The position numbers were made by a program, and so were the translations under genes. A model generated the notes under the pieces. The model saw nothing but the letters and a program-made list of their open reading frames with translations. It was not told the DNA's origin and searched no databases. Below are positions 19,101-27,494 of a DNA stretch of 64,000 nt, in pieces. Numbering within the stretch: the first letter of the stretch is position 1; the number at the start of each line of letters is the position of its first letter. Where the stretch lies: assembly GCF_006782915.1 (NCBI RefSeq), contig NZ_VCNP01000031.1, positions 1 through 64,000 of the forward strand, read 5' to 3'. Source of the DNA: Streptomyces calvus (lineage in GTDB: Bacteria > Actinomycetota > Actinomycetes > Streptomycetales > Streptomycetaceae).

Positions 19101-19983
19101 GGTAGTTCCAGGAGAACCCACCGGAGGAGTTGGCCACCGACCAACTGGCCGACGGCGCCAGGGAGGTCGCCGTGTAGTCGCCCTTGGCGGACTCGGCCCC
19201 CGAGACGAGGGCGATCAGGGTGGCTGCCTCGCCGTCCTGGGCGGACAGGCCGACCTCCCCCGGCTCGGCGGTGACCTGGGCGGTGACCGTCCGCTCTGCG
19301 GTGTCGTTCCGCGTGGCCAGCGGTACGGGCAGCTCGGGGCACTCCTTGCTACCCGGCTCGGCGGTGGCGGCGCATCCGGGCAGCCGCACCATGCGCAGTC
19401 GGGCGCCGTAATCGCCGCCGAAGCCCTCGGCGAACGCCGAGTAGTCGACGGACAGTTCAACTGTACCGGGCTCGTCCGCGTCGTCGTCCCGGCTGATCCC
19501 CAGCACCGCGGCGCTGTCCAGTTGCAGGGCCCGCTGCCGGTCCAGTGAGGTGACGCGTACCGCCGCGGGAGCGGTCCTGGCCCTCTCCGCCTTCCCGGAA
19601 CCGCCCTTCGCCTTCTCCGCCGTCTTCTGCGGCTCGACCTGGGTGACCGTCACCGGTAATCCGCCGACCTCGGTCTTCTTGCTCTTCCCCGGCGGGCCGA
19701 CCGCGACCTCGGCGCTGCCCCCCGTCGGCCAGCTCGCCTCGTCGAGAGTTCTGACCGCTGCCTTCGCGTTGAGGTCCGCCGGCCGTGGGGCGGCCTTGGC
19801 GTCACGGCCCTCGGCAGGGTCTGCGGACTTCTGGACGCCCGGTCGGCCTCCTCCAGCGGTGTCGTCGACCGGCACGGCCTCGGCCGTCGTGGCAACCAGG
19901 GCCAGACTCAGGCTCAGCGCGACGATGCCGACGGCTCGTTGGGGCGTGCGGTGGCTGAGCAAGCGGCCTCTGAAGGGATTCAC
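13081..19983 (-). CDS. secreted Rhs-repeat polymorphic toxin with HINT domain and C-terminal HNH nuclease
   Basis: 2300 residues. GTG 19983 is preferred because GGAGAG lies seven bases before it; the frame runs on to 20043 without a ribosome site. A signal peptide covers residues 1-36 (VGIVALSLSLALVATTAEA). Next come a SpvB-like segment (TPGGLTPVIGLGYSSQTADG, about residue 300) and many YD/RHS repeats such as YDAFGRPTLQTDAAG and YDQRGRQVRAVDPD. The Rhs core (IGAREYDPELGKFISVDPV) lies near residue 1840. A HINT domain runs from CPAKHSFLPDTEVLLADG (about 2050) to VLVHNC (about 2193), able to self-cleave. The last 105 residues form an HNH endonuclease with CDYC, DDAQIDHIEPRADGGH and CRRCN, predicted to cut DNA in target cells. 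Last but one gene of the operon. Confidence 0.93.
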   Translation of the reverse strand: MNPFRGRLLSHRTPQRAVGIVALSLSLALVATTAEAVPVDDTAGGGRPGVQKSADPAEGRDAKAAPRPADLNAKAAVRTLDEASWPTGGSAEVAVGPPGKSKKTEVGGLPVTVTQVEPQKTAEKAKGGSGKAERARTAPAAVRVTSLDRQRALQLDSAAVLGISRDDDADEPGTVELSVDYSAFAEGFGGDYGARLRMVRLPGCAATAEPGSKECPELPVPLATRNDTAERTVTAQVTAEPGEVGLSAQDGEAATLIALVSGAESAKGDYTATSLAPSASWSVANSSGGFSWNYPLRTVPTPGGLTPVIGLGYSSQTADGRTAVTNNQGSWIGDGFGFEPGYIERAYKPCAYDGHKDSAEQCWAHDNATILLEGSSAQLIKDDETGKWHMTGESGARIDKLTGAANGDDNGEHWKVTTTDGTEYYFGLDRLPGWTSGKEETESAWTVPVFGDDSGEPCYDATFTAAHCDQAWRWNLDYVKDTHGNVMSYFYEAEANHYALNGKTDVNGTAYHRGGHLERVDYGQRHEQVYATEAPARVKFTVAERCLPTDSFNCGEDKRTTANAGHWPDVPVDLECKAGTRCKTGQVAPSFWTTKRLTGITTQMRTGASTYDDVDAWTLTHRFLDNGDDSKTLWLSKIQHEGRDGDNHITLPSVDLQGVQLANRVDEDGDNIDAFHRYRLTSVLSETGAQLDITYAPTECTADALPEPGKSTKRCYPVKWAPPGHIDPITDWFHKYVVDQITQTDRTGGGEDLVTRYEYKGPAAWRHAEPDGITDEKYHTWGQWQGYGKVTVTSGNGEVTETRVDYTYLQGMHGDKDADGGTRSVKVTDSTGVEYTDHKEYTGFELEAATYDKGVGGKVVSRVVTEPWKHDTATQTKSWATTKATVVQLKTTRGYELLSDGTWRRTRSESTYDTATTTGRLLRTEELGDLATDDDDRCVRLWYADNPAKNIHELPSRSESVSVDCVAAPDRRTQVIADERTSYDGGTFGDAPTRGDATRTERLASHDGTQGTYQVTGTTEYDAFGRPTLQTDAAGATTRTEYTDVNGLISRTKVTNPLGHGTVTDHDPARGQATGQTDPNGRRTDLAHDALGRLVSVWLPDRRKSQTPSIKYSYNVRKDKTVAVSTEKIEIGGTYGVEYELYDSLLRPRQKQTEGPDGSRMVADTFYDGTGDIRKTNATYNAVGTPSDELLTVANGEVGAQTLYEYDGLSRVTAEIFAVAGVEWWRTTTVHEGDRTHIDPPKGGVPVTTITDAAGRLTELRHYQGEAPNPDGAAGPGNGYDATKYTYTPAGQTKTVTDAKGNTWRYEYDQRGRQVRAVDPDAGTTTTAYDVVDRPVRTTDERGKTLSTVYDKLGRVTTTWEGEPDTGTKLTATKYDKAGWLGHAYASYRYTDDGQYFATVTQAMDEFYQPLKTAYSVPSSTGDLAGLYVFTATYNQDGTLQGMGMPAAGGLAAETFEIDYDALQRPVSMKSTLSTYVTGTRYSTTSLLQQIELSNGSGKKVWQNFDHEKGTDRLTRSAVRTEGATGPLKEAHYSYDQAGNVRSISDTAGTSPDVQCFAYDTGQRLAEAWTPAASAEQATGSGTVGGGPGGSAPAACGAAPGASALGGPAPYWKSYTVDALGNRLQEVVHDTGLDATKDVTRTYTYGENGAGPHAVTKVVEKTPTGDRQSTYGYDASGNTTERVLGGDTQKLNWDAEGQLTRTVEADGREATYVYDASGNRVMRKDATATTVYLPGMELRLPEGGSKAEATRYYSFADQTVAVRTDDGKLSWLAADHHGTGELAIDAATGAVAGQRRFDPYGLERGKAAGNWPGEKGFVGGAIDAQTGLTSIGAREYDPELGKFISVDPVIDFTQPQQINGYAYANNSPVTLSDPSGEFVGFYGLIKAVRWAFDQISRARYGDSYHAVKAAQQKRYSAERRYNTAKQQTKQAAKELAKIAKDELGIDAALDCFSSGDLGSCGETALNVAGSFAGGVVGKLLVKYGAPWDWKKGAALAKRVWGLLDDLVGGARRTWKESRALDKADDALAAAKKKAERNRGKGKEDGGGSCPAKHSFLPDTEVLLADGTSKPIKDVALGDEVVVTDPETGETTVREVVGTIVTEDDKHFVDLTIATEDGAAALISTTTHPFWVESEGEWIDAGDLEPGMTLRTPDGKTATLAALHHFEQRQRTNDLTVAGIHTYYVLAGAAPVLVHNCNRAGLDFTDAERQKVYDANAAKNGGEYKCDYCGQKVERRGSRDANGNPVPGRPDDAQIDHIEPRADGGHGGAHNGAVACRRCNRDKSTKTMEEWDDELRDFLGP

Positions 19984-20080
19984 CGGGGTTCTCTCCGCAG
20001 GTCCGAAGGCGGGTTCAGGTCGGAAGGCTCGGGAGAGGGGCACCGGCGGCCGGGCCGGTGGCCGGTGCCCCTCGGGGCTG

Positions 20081-23000
20081 CTACAGGTCCGGGACGGCGG
20101 TGAGCTGCCTCATCAGCCGGACGCCGGACGCGTCGACCGCGCCGGTGTACGCGCGCACCTCGTCGAGAGCGCCGGCGAAGTACTCGCTGCCGCCGCCCCG
20201 GGCGGAGCGGCCGACCTGGAGTCCTCCGGTGGCCGGCCACAGGGTGTCGTCCCGGCCGTACGCGGTGGCGGCCAGCTGTCCCTCGACGTAGAGACGCAGT
20301 TCGTTGGCGAAGGCGTCGTAGACGACGGCCAGGTGCTGGCCCGCACCACCGCTGACCGGCAGTTCCTGGTCATCGGTGTAGACGACGACGGGTGCTTCGG
20401 CCGCGTCCTGCCGTGCCACCTCCAGCTCCCACTGACCGGTCGACGCCTGGTAGCGCACAGCGACGCGGTCGGTGTTCTTGCCGGGCAGGGAGAAGACAGT
20501 CTGCGACTGCTCCGAGTACTCGTTGGTGAGCTGGGCGCGGGCGCTGATCGTGAAGCTGCCGCTGCCGGTCGCCGGAGGCGCGGTCGTGGCCGCCCAGTCG
20601 CCGTCGCCGTCCAGCACCAGGTGACCGTCGCCGACCAGGGCGGGGGCATCCTCCAGCGGGTCGGCCGGCCGGTAGACGGACGCGTCGCCGTTCAGGGCCA
20701 GTGGCTGTCCGCCCGGCTGGACGTTGGCGGAGCTGGCGTCGGTGACGTCGTCCAGCGGCCAGTAGCCCTTGCGGTCAGGCTTGACCGTGATCAGCTCGGC
20801 GACCTGCGCCGTCGGCAGTACCCGGTCGAAGACCCGGATGTCGGCGAGGTCGCCGGCGAAGTGGTCGCGATAGCCCGACTTGGCCGTGGCGCGCCCGATC
20901 TGGAGCGTGCCGTGGGCAGTCCACTCCGAGCCGCGCTTGACGGTCTTCTTCAGCTGCTGGTTGACGTAGATGCTCAGCTGCGGACCGCCGGAGGCGTGCG
21001 CGTCGTAGACGCCGGTGAGCAGCACCCACTGGTCCTTGAGGACCGTCACGCCCGCCGAGGCCTTCCAGTGGCCGAGCGTGGAGACGTCGCTCACCGGCAT
21101 CGAAAAGGCCCACGATCCGGCCGCCGCGTCATATCCGAGCGTGAAGCCGGCCTCACCGGTACCGTCCTGGCTGACCACGACCATGTCCCGGTCGAGCGCG
21201 GTGGGCCGGACCCAGGCGCTGACGCTGAAGCTGCTCCTCGTGTCCAGCACCGTGGCCCGGGAGTCCAGGTAGGCGTTCTCGCTGCCGTCGAGCCTGGCGG
21301 CGGTGTCGGCCCTGCCACCGGGGCCGGCCACGCCGAACTGCACGGCGGAGCCCGCGGCCGCCGGGTAGCGGCCCGACTCGTCATGGCCCTCGGCGGTGCC
21401 GGCCTCGTCCGCGAGGTTCCACTGCGCGGTGACCGGACGGCCGTCGGTGACCAGGAACTCGTAATGCGCGGGCACGCTGGAGTTTTCCGCACGGTCGTAC
21501 GCCTCGACGGTCACCCAGTGGGGCCCGTCGGACATCGGTGTGAAGGGCACCGACACGGGGCCTCCCGGGCTGTCGGCCGCGACCGGCTTCATGGGCTGGC
21601 CGTCGAAGCCGTAGCGGTACTCCACGATGTCGCTGTCGGCGATGTCGTCGTCCGTGTTGGGGGCGAAGGTGAAGGTGCCCGCCGTGCCCACGCCGTGGTG
21701 CCACACCCCGTCGTCCGGGTACTGCTCGGAGGTCACCGCGGGGGCGCCGGGCCGGTTCGGGTCGTAGACGATCTCGCAGCGCTGCGCGTCGCCGTCATGG
21801 CTCCAGCCGCCCCAGTCGTCGCCGTCGTAGGCCCGGGCAGACCAGTAGATCACCGAGTTCGGACTGATGTCCTTGGCGACGTCGGCCTTCATGAGGTGGT
21901 CGAAGGAGGTGCCTACGTTGGGCGCCTTGTAGCCGGTGTCGGAGGTGTAGGAGCGGGACGTGCCGTCCTTGGCCGTCCAGTCCACCTTGAACTGCACCTT
22001 CACCGTGTCCGTGCGGGACGAGGTGTGGTCCGGGTCGCGCGCCTCGGTGCGCAGCAGGGGCATGCTGTCGGTGTAGGGCCGGTTCGCTCCCCAGACGCAC
22101 TTGCCGCCGATGCTGGACGACATGTGACCGGTATTGATCTGCTGGGGCGGGTTGTTGTAGCCGATCCTCAGATAGGCGTTGCCGCAGACGCGCTTCCAAC
22201 CACCGAACGCACCCTCGTCCTTCGCCCGCAGGCCCAGCGTCATCGACGTCCAGCCGTCGGAGGCGGCCGCGCTCACCTCGTCGACCAGTTCGCCGCCCTC
22301 GAAGTGCAGGTTGGCCTGGCTGGAGCACTTGGTCGGGGAGATCTTCTTGTCCACCGTCAGCAGGAAGTCGTTCCAGTCGTCCTTGGTGTTCGACCAGTCG
22401 CTGCCGGAGTTGACCGAGTAGTTCTTGCCGCCGATCCGGTAGAGATCGACAGGTTCCGCTCGGGCATCGGCCCAGTAAACGTGCTCCACCCGGGCGGAGA
22501 AGCCGGCGCTCTTGATCTTCTTGTTCTTGTAGAACGACATGGGCATCGTGAACAGCAGTCGCCGCACGCCGACGCCGTTGCAGGAGACCGGGTTGTAGTC
22601 CGTGGGGCACTTGCCCACGCCCGCACTGCCCTCGTACTTCCAGTCCTGCTCGCCCGGGATGCCGGACATCACGCCGGTCCAGGCGCTGCGGGAGGTGGTG
22701 CGCTGGATCGGATCGATGACCACCGGATAGACGGTTTCCTCGCCCGTCAGCAGCTCTTGGTCCGGAATGAGGGTGAGCCTGTCCCCGGTCACCTCGACGT
22801 CGACCGGCGCGGTGCGGCCGCCGGCGCCCGGTCCCTCGGCAGCCGCATCGGCGGACGCCTCGTCGGCGGCGCGGTCGGCGGCAACGGTGAAGGCGGTACG
22901 GTCGGCCCGTTCCGGAACGGCGAACCGTTCATGTTCCGTGCCCGTCGTGCCGGCGCCGCCGGTGTCACCTGCCAGGTCTGCGGAGTCCCACATGACCGGT

Positions 23001-23839
23001 TTCCCGGCCTCGAAGACAGCGCCGCCGACCTCGGAGTCCACCGCCTGAAGCGAGCCGTTCGCGCTCTCACGGACCTCCAGCCCTTCGGTCCGCAGGGCGA
23101 ACTCGATGCTCCGCAGCTGCGGGTTGGCGGCCGCTTCGGCTGTCTTGACGACCAGCAGGTGCGCCAGGCCGTCCACCTCGGCACGGGCCACCAGGTCCAC
23201 TCCTGGCAGCACGTCGGGGTAGGTGGCGGAACCGCCCTCGACCCGCGGTTCGGGCAACCCTGTGCCGGGCCAGCTCAGGGCGTACTCACGGCCCGCCTTG
23301 CGCATCCGGGCGAACGGCCCGTCGCCACCGCCGGAGAACACCACCTCGACGGTGGCGGCTTTGGGCGACCATGTGCCGTCCGCGCGCCGCACCAGAGTGG
23401 TGTCGACGTCGACCCACTCGCCGCCGCGGACGGCGTGGACCGGCTCGGTGTACTCGTAGGCGGGGAAGGAGCCGTCGGGCAGGGCGAACACCTCCCGTCG
23501 CTCCTGCCGCAGCCCGGCCACCTCCACCGGCTCACCGTTCTCCTCGGCGGCGGCCTGGGCGAGGTCCTCGGTCTGCTGGATCCGGGCGTACGCCCCGGTG
23601 GGCGTCTTCACGGGGGTGGCGAACGCCGCCCGCGCCGGGGCCCGGACGTCCCCGTCAGAACCGGTAGCCGGTGGCACGGTGGCACCGGTCACCAGCAGCG
23701 CGGTGAGCGCGCCGACGACGGTCGCGGTGCGGCGGCGCCCACGACGCCTCGACGGTCTCTCGATCACGTTCCTGTCCTCGGCTCTCTCGGATCCGCCGGT
23801 TCCGGCCGGCACCGGCCGCCCACCTCGTCGCTCGGTCAC
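20081..23839 (-). CDS. large secreted LamG-domain protein of the Rhs operon
   Basis: 1252 residues from GTG 23839, which overlaps the preceding stop (GTGA); a second candidate GTG about 24 codons on would also precede the signal. An arginine-rich n-region and a hydrophobic core (TATVVGALTALLVTGATV) give an export signal. The middle (residues 390-560) resembles a DNRLRE-type beta domain. Ig-like strands lie near 720-800. Two LamG/concanavalin-like domains end the protein (about 870-1010 and 1095-1233), each with the ADIRVFDRVL or LDEVRAYTGAV closing motif. It probably binds glycan or protein on the cell surface and may carry or expose the Rhs protein. 98 bp separate it from the Rhs start. Confidence 0.85.
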   Translation of the reverse strand: MTERRGGRPVPAGTGGSERAEDRNVIERPSRRRGRRRTATVVGALTALLVTGATVPPATGSDGDVRAPARAAFATPVKTPTGAYARIQQTEDLAQAAAEENGEPVEVAGLRQERREVFALPDGSFPAYEYTEPVHAVRGGEWVDVDTTLVRRADGTWSPKAATVEVVFSGGGDGPFARMRKAGREYALSWPGTGLPEPRVEGGSATYPDVLPGVDLVARAEVDGLAHLLVVKTAEAAANPQLRSIEFALRTEGLEVRESANGSLQAVDSEVGGAVFEAGKPVMWDSADLAGDTGGAGTTGTEHERFAVPERADRTAFTVAADRAADEASADAAAEGPGAGGRTAPVDVEVTGDRLTLIPDQELLTGEETVYPVVIDPIQRTTSRSAWTGVMSGIPGEQDWKYEGSAGVGKCPTDYNPVSCNGVGVRRLLFTMPMSFYKNKKIKSAGFSARVEHVYWADARAEPVDLYRIGGKNYSVNSGSDWSNTKDDWNDFLLTVDKKISPTKCSSQANLHFEGGELVDEVSAAASDGWTSMTLGLRAKDEGAFGGWKRVCGNAYLRIGYNNPPQQINTGHMSSSIGGKCVWGANRPYTDSMPLLRTEARDPDHTSSRTDTVKVQFKVDWTAKDGTSRSYTSDTGYKAPNVGTSFDHLMKADVAKDISPNSVIYWSARAYDGDDWGGWSHDGDAQRCEIVYDPNRPGAPAVTSEQYPDDGVWHHGVGTAGTFTFAPNTDDDIADSDIVEYRYGFDGQPMKPVAADSPGGPVSVPFTPMSDGPHWVTVEAYDRAENSSVPAHYEFLVTDGRPVTAQWNLADEAGTAEGHDESGRYPAAAGSAVQFGVAGPGGRADTAARLDGSENAYLDSRATVLDTRSSFSVSAWVRPTALDRDMVVVSQDGTGEAGFTLGYDAAAGSWAFSMPVSDVSTLGHWKASAGVTVLKDQWVLLTGVYDAHASGGPQLSIYVNQQLKKTVKRGSEWTAHGTLQIGRATAKSGYRDHFAGDLADIRVFDRVLPTAQVAELITVKPDRKGYWPLDDVTDASSANVQPGGQPLALNGDASVYRPADPLEDAPALVGDGHLVLDGDGDWAATTAPPATGSGSFTISARAQLTNEYSEQSQTVFSLPGKNTDRVAVRYQASTGQWELEVARQDAAEAPVVVYTDDQELPVSGGAGQHLAVVYDAFANELRLYVEGQLAATAYGRDDTLWPATGGLQVGRSARGGGSEYFAGALDEVRAYTGAVDASGVRLMRQLTAVPDL

Positions 23840-25377
23840 CGGACCACCGCTCCGAAGGCGCGTCCGCCGGCGGGTACACCGTCCTGGCCTGGACGCACGG
23901 TGCTCACCGTGTCCGGCAGGCCGGAGAGCAGGCTCGTCCACAGGACGCCGTAGACACCCCGCTCACTGCCCGGCCCGTACGGCACACCCAGGTGGAGACG
24001 TTGCCGGTCGGCCGTCAGGCCGACGCCCAGGTACTCCTGCGGTCCCGGCTGCCCGGGCAGTCCGAGCCGGCCCTTCTCCAGCCAGACGTCCCCGCTGCCC
24101 GGTTCACCGACCATCGGGAAGATCTGCACCGCGCCCGCGTCCCGGGCATCGGCGGTCTCGGTGTCCTCACCCGGGGCGCCCACGGCCAGCAGGACGGTCT
24201 GGGCCGTACCGGTCGATCCCGGCGCGGTGTTCACGGCGGTGAGGTGCTGTCCGAAGTAGTCGCCGTCCTCGCCCACGTCGTCGATGGCGGCGTAGGACTG
24301 GTTGATGTCGGCCGTCTGGGTCACGTCGCCGGAGCCGGTGACCCGCAGGGTGACGACCCGCCCGGCGTCCTCTCCGGTGGCGAGGTCCTCGCCGGGGACG
24401 CCCACGGCGAACAGTGTCTCGTTGGCGGACGAGGCTCCCGAGGGGCGGTACGGGACGGCTGCGAGCGCCGTGCCCAGCTGGTCACCGGTCTCGGCCGCGC
24501 CGTTGATCCCGGGGCTGTCCTGCTCGACACCTGCCAACGGCGTGGGGATACCCCCGGAGTTGAGCGCGTGCTCGAGGAACTGCAGGCCTCCGGAGAAGGT
24601 GCGGTCCTCGATGGCCTCACCCGGGCTTCCGACCCCTATGTGGTTCGGTGAGGCGGCCACGGCGTAGCCGAACCGGTCGTTCTCCTCCGCATCGCCGGAC
24701 ACACCGGCGGTGTTCTGGGTGAACCCGGCGTTCGTACTGCCCCGCAGGTAGTGGGCCATGCCGCTGTCCACGACGGCCCCGACGTCCTCACCCGGCACGC
24801 CGATCACCAGGTACGGCTCACCGGACGAGGTCGCCCCGGCGGCCACGGCGTGACCGAACCAGTCGCCGGCCTCTGCGGCGGTACTTCCGATGTTGCCCTC
24901 GCCCTTGCCCTGGAGGAACTCGAGTACGGCGGGCCCGGTGGTCAGTCCGCCGGGCGCCCCGTACAGGATTTGGACCAGACCCGCGTCGGCCTTGTCCTCG
25001 ATGTCCTCGTAAGGGATTCCGACCACCAGATCGGTGCAGCCGTCCTTGTTGTGGTCGTAGGTCGCCAGGGTGTGGCCGTAGCGGTCGCCCTTCTCGGCAG
25101 CGCCCGGGATATCCGGCGTGTCCTGGGAGATCGAGGTCACGCCCTTGCCACCGCCGTAGACGATGTGAACCACTCCGGCCTCACCCAGGCCGGAGACGGC
25201 CGCCTCCGGGTCCGCTACGGCGATGTCCCGTACCCCGTCGCCGTTGAAGTCCGTCTCCTGACCCACGGTGCATCCGGCCGCGGCTGCCACCGGCGTTGCG
25301 GCGAGAGGAGACACACCGCCCGGCAACGACACCGCGGCCAGTAGAGCCAGTCCGATCACGCCCGTGCGTGCGCGCAC
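23836..25377 (-). CDS. secreted FG-GAP (integrin alpha-like) beta-propeller protein
   Basis: 513 residues. The signal peptide (VIGLALLAAVSLPGG) ends near residue 34. About seven FG-GAP repeats follow, each with an acidic calcium-like loop and a GDxFG box, for example TDFNGDGVRDIAVADPE, GDRYGHTL, GDWFGHAV, NDRFGYAV and GDYFGQHL. This predicts a seven-blade extracellular propeller. It is the first gene of the FG-GAP / LamG / Rhs / immunity operon. The GTG start at 25377 follows a G-rich ribosome site. Its role in the system is unknown; binding of a surface ligand is inferred from the fold. Confidence 0.88.
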   Translation of the reverse strand: MRARTGVIGLALLAAVSLPGGVSPLAATPVAAAAGCTVGQETDFNGDGVRDIAVADPEAAVSGLGEAGVVHIVYGGGKGVTSISQDTPDIPGAAEKGDRYGHTLATYDHNKDGCTDLVVGIPYEDIEDKADAGLVQILYGAPGGLTTGPAVLEFLQGKGEGNIGSTAAEAGDWFGHAVAAGATSSGEPYLVIGVPGEDVGAVVDSGMAHYLRGSTNAGFTQNTAGVSGDAEENDRFGYAVAASPNHIGVGSPGEAIEDRTFSGGLQFLEHALNSGGIPTPLAGVEQDSPGINGAAETGDQLGTALAAVPYRPSGASSANETLFAVGVPGEDLATGEDAGRVVTLRVTGSGDVTQTADINQSYAAIDDVGEDGDYFGQHLTAVNTAPGSTGTAQTVLLAVGAPGEDTETADARDAGAVQIFPMVGEPGSGDVWLEKGRLGLPGQPGPQEYLGVGLTADRQRLHLGVPYGPGSERGVYGVLWTSLLSGLPDTVSTVRPGQDGVPAGGRAFGAVVR

Positions 25378-25429
25378 ACCAGTCCCCCACCCCTTGTGAA
25401 GATCGCTTGAAGCCGGTGAAGCCCCGGTG

Positions 25430-25459
25430 ATCTTTCGTGGAGGGAGTCATGGCGGTCAA
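25430..25459 (-). promoter_or_regulatory. possible promoter of the Rhs operon
   Basis: On the minus strand TTGACC is followed 18 bases later by AAAGAT, about 50 bases before the FG-GAP start. The -35 is good and the -10 poor. The call rests only on resemblance to housekeeping promoters. Confidence 0.3.
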
Positions 25460-25568
25460 GGACCTGATAAGCAGAGGTCCGAAAGTGATCGCCAATCGGC
25501 CTGCTGTGATTGCCTGCCGCAACCGCGATGCCAGCGGACCGGCCGTGAAGAGCCGTGCGTTCCGGAAG

Positions 25569-25832
25569 TCAGCCGGTCCCCAGCGACTCGAACCGCCACC
25601 GGTGCACCGCCCGCGTGATCAACTCGCCGTCTGGTTCCGGCAGTTCGGGGAGGTCCGCGTCGTACGGGGCGTCCCACCAGGTGATGACCAGGACCCGGTC
25701 CTGCGGGGCGCGGAAGGTCTCGTGGCGCAGGGGCTGCCCGGGGAGTTCCCGGAGGTGTTCCTGCGCCCAGGCCAGCAGGTCCGCGCCCCGGCCGGGGACC
25801 GCGCGGGCCTCCCACATCAGGGCGACCGTCAT
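25569..25832 (-). CDS. small conserved protein, possible dimeric alpha/beta-barrel (ABM-like)
   Basis: 87 residues, starting [20 protein letters not shown] and containing [12 protein letters not shown]. Length and pattern resemble dimeric alpha/beta-barrel (antibiotic-biosynthesis-monooxygenase-like) proteins, but I cannot assign a reaction. The ATG overlaps the tsaD stop (ATGA), so it is the last gene of the tsaB-rimI-tsaD operon. The Rhs operon promoter region lies beyond it. Confidence 0.75.
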   Translation of the reverse strand: MTVALMWEARAVPGRGADLLAWAQEHLRELPGQPLRHETFRAPQDRVLVITWWDAPYDADLPELPEPDGELITRAVHRWRFESLGTG

Positions 25833-26926
25833 GAGTACAGGTTCTCCGCGGCGCTCTCGTGCACGTGGTCGTGGGTGTGGGCGGTGCCCGGGACGTGCGG
25901 GTCGGTCACCGGCAGCGAGGAGTCCGCCGACAGGTCCCAGTCGGAGGCCGGACGGTTCCGGGCGACCATCTCCGCGCCCAGCGCCGCCACCATCGCGCCG
26001 TTGTCCGTGCACAGCTTGGGGCGCGGCACGCGCAGCCGGATGCCTGCGGCCTCGCAGCGCTCCTGGGCCAGCGCCCGCAGGCGGGAGTTGGCGGCCACGC
26101 CGCCGCCGATCATGAGGTGGTCGACGCCCTCGTCCTTGCAGGCCCGCACGGCCTTGCGGGTGAGTACGTCCACGACCGCCTCCTGGAAGGAGGCCGCCAC
26201 GTCCCGCACCGGCACCTCCTCCCCCGCCGCGCGCTTCGCCTCGATCCAGCGGGCGACCGCCGTCTTCAGCCCGGAGAAGGAGAAGTCGTAGGCCGGGTCG
26301 CGCGGGCCGGTCAGGCCGCGCGGGAAGGCGATGGCGTCCGGGTCGCCCTCGCGTGCGTACCGGTCGATGACCGGGCCGCCGGGGAAGCCCAGGTTCAGCA
26401 CGCGGGCGATCTTGTCGAAGGCCTCGCCGGCCGCGTCGTCGATGGTGGCGCCCATGGGCCGCACGTCGGAGGTGATGTCGCTGGACAGCAGCAGCGAGGA
26501 GTGGCCGCCGGAGACCAGCAGCGCCATCGTCGGCTCGGGCAGCGCGCCGTGCTCCAGCTGGTCGACGCAGATGTGCGAGGCCAGGTGGTTGACGCCGTAC
26601 AGGGGCTTGCCGAGCGCGTAGGCGTACGCCTTGGCCGCGGAGACGCCGACCAGCAGCGCGCCGGCGAGTCCGGGACCGGCGGTGACGGCGATGCCGTCCA
26701 GGTCGCGGGCGCTCACGCCCGCCTCCTTCAGCGCGCGGTCGATGGTCGGCACCATCGCTTCCAGGTGCGCCCGGGAGGCGACCTCGGGGACGACGCCGCC
26801 GAAACGGGCGTGTTCGTCGACGCTGGAGGCGACGGCGTCGGCCAGCAGCGTGGTGCCGCGGACGATGCCGACGCCGGTCTCGTCGCAGGAGGTCTCGATC
26901 CCCAGTACCAGGGGTTCGTCAGCCAT
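25829..26926 (-). CDS. tsaD: tRNA N6-adenosine threonylcarbamoyltransferase TsaD
   Basis: Transfers threonylcarbamoyl from threonylcarbamoyl-AMP to A37 of ANN-decoding tRNAs, working with TsaB and TsaE in the cytoplasm. 365 residues with the ASKHA-fold start [16 protein letters not shown], the metal-binding pair H114 and H118 in NHLASH, and the nucleotide loop [10 protein letters not shown]. It overlaps rimI by 8 bases and is followed by a small gene through an ATGA overlap. The order tsaB-rimI-tsaD is normal for actinobacteria. Confidence 0.97.
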   Translation of the reverse strand: MADEPLVLGIETSCDETGVGIVRGTTLLADAVASSVDEHARFGGVVPEVASRAHLEAMVPTIDRALKEAGVSARDLDGIAVTAGPGLAGALLVGVSAAKAYAYALGKPLYGVNHLASHICVDQLEHGALPEPTMALLVSGGHSSLLLSSDITSDVRPMGATIDDAAGEAFDKIARVLNLGFPGGPVIDRYAREGDPDAIAFPRGLTGPRDPAYDFSFSGLKTAVARWIEAKRAAGEEVPVRDVAASFQEAVVDVLTRKAVRACKDEGVDHLMIGGGVAANSRLRALAQERCEAAGIRLRVPRPKLCTDNGAMVAALGAEMVARNRPASDWDLSADSSLPVTDPHVPGTAHTHDHVHESAAENLYS

Positions 26927-27494
26927 GGATCTCGGTTCCTTGTACGCCGTTGTCGTTGCCGCCGCCGGGGTTCGCCGGGCTCACGGTGGTGGACGGATCG
27001 GTCAGTCGCATCACCAGGGCGTCCACGTTGCCCGGCTGGTAGTAGCCGCGCCGGACGCCGATGATTTCGAAGCCGAAGCGCTCGTAGAGCTTCTGGGCGC
27101 GGACGTTGTCGACCCGGCACTCCAGCATCACTTCGGCGCATTCGAAGGCGGTCGCCGCCTTCAGCAGTTCGGTCAGCAGCCGCGAGCCGAGACCGGTGCC
27201 CCAGTGGTCCCGGGTGACGGCGATGGTCTGGACGTCGGCGACCGGGCCGGCTTCGCCGTCGGACTCCGCGCCGGCGGCGGCGAGGCCCGCGTAGCCGACG
27301 ATCCGGTCGCCGTCGCGTTCCTGGGCGACGAGGTAGCGGCGGGTCGCCCCCGGCCCGCGCGCGTGGGCCAGCTCGGACCAGAACATGCCCCGCGACCAGG
27401 CGTCCTCGGGGAACAGGTCGCGTTCCAGCTCCAGTACGGAGTCGATGTCCCACCAGCGCATCTCGCGCAGCACCGCAGTGTCGGTTCCGGTCAC
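26919..27494 (-). CDS. rimI: GNAT N-acetyltransferase, RimI type
   Basis: 191-residue GNAT protein with acetyl-CoA loop [19 protein letters not shown] and motif B around [20 protein letters not shown]. RimI acetylates the N-terminal alanine of ribosomal protein S18 in E. coli, and the assignment follows from its place between tsaB and tsaD. GTG start overlaps the tsaB stop (GTGA). A C-terminal tail of about 25 residues rich in Gly, Asn and Pro extends past the usual end and overlaps the tsaD start. Confidence 0.93.
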   Translation of the reverse strand: MTGTDTAVLREMRWWDIDSVLELERDLFPEDAWSRGMFWSELAHARGPGATRRYLVAQERDGDRIVGYAGLAAAGAESDGEAGPVADVQTIAVTRDHWGTGLGSRLLTELLKAATAFECAEVMLECRVDNVRAQKLYERFGFEIIGVRRGYYQPGNVDALVMRLTDPSTTVSPANPGGGNDNGVQGTEIHG

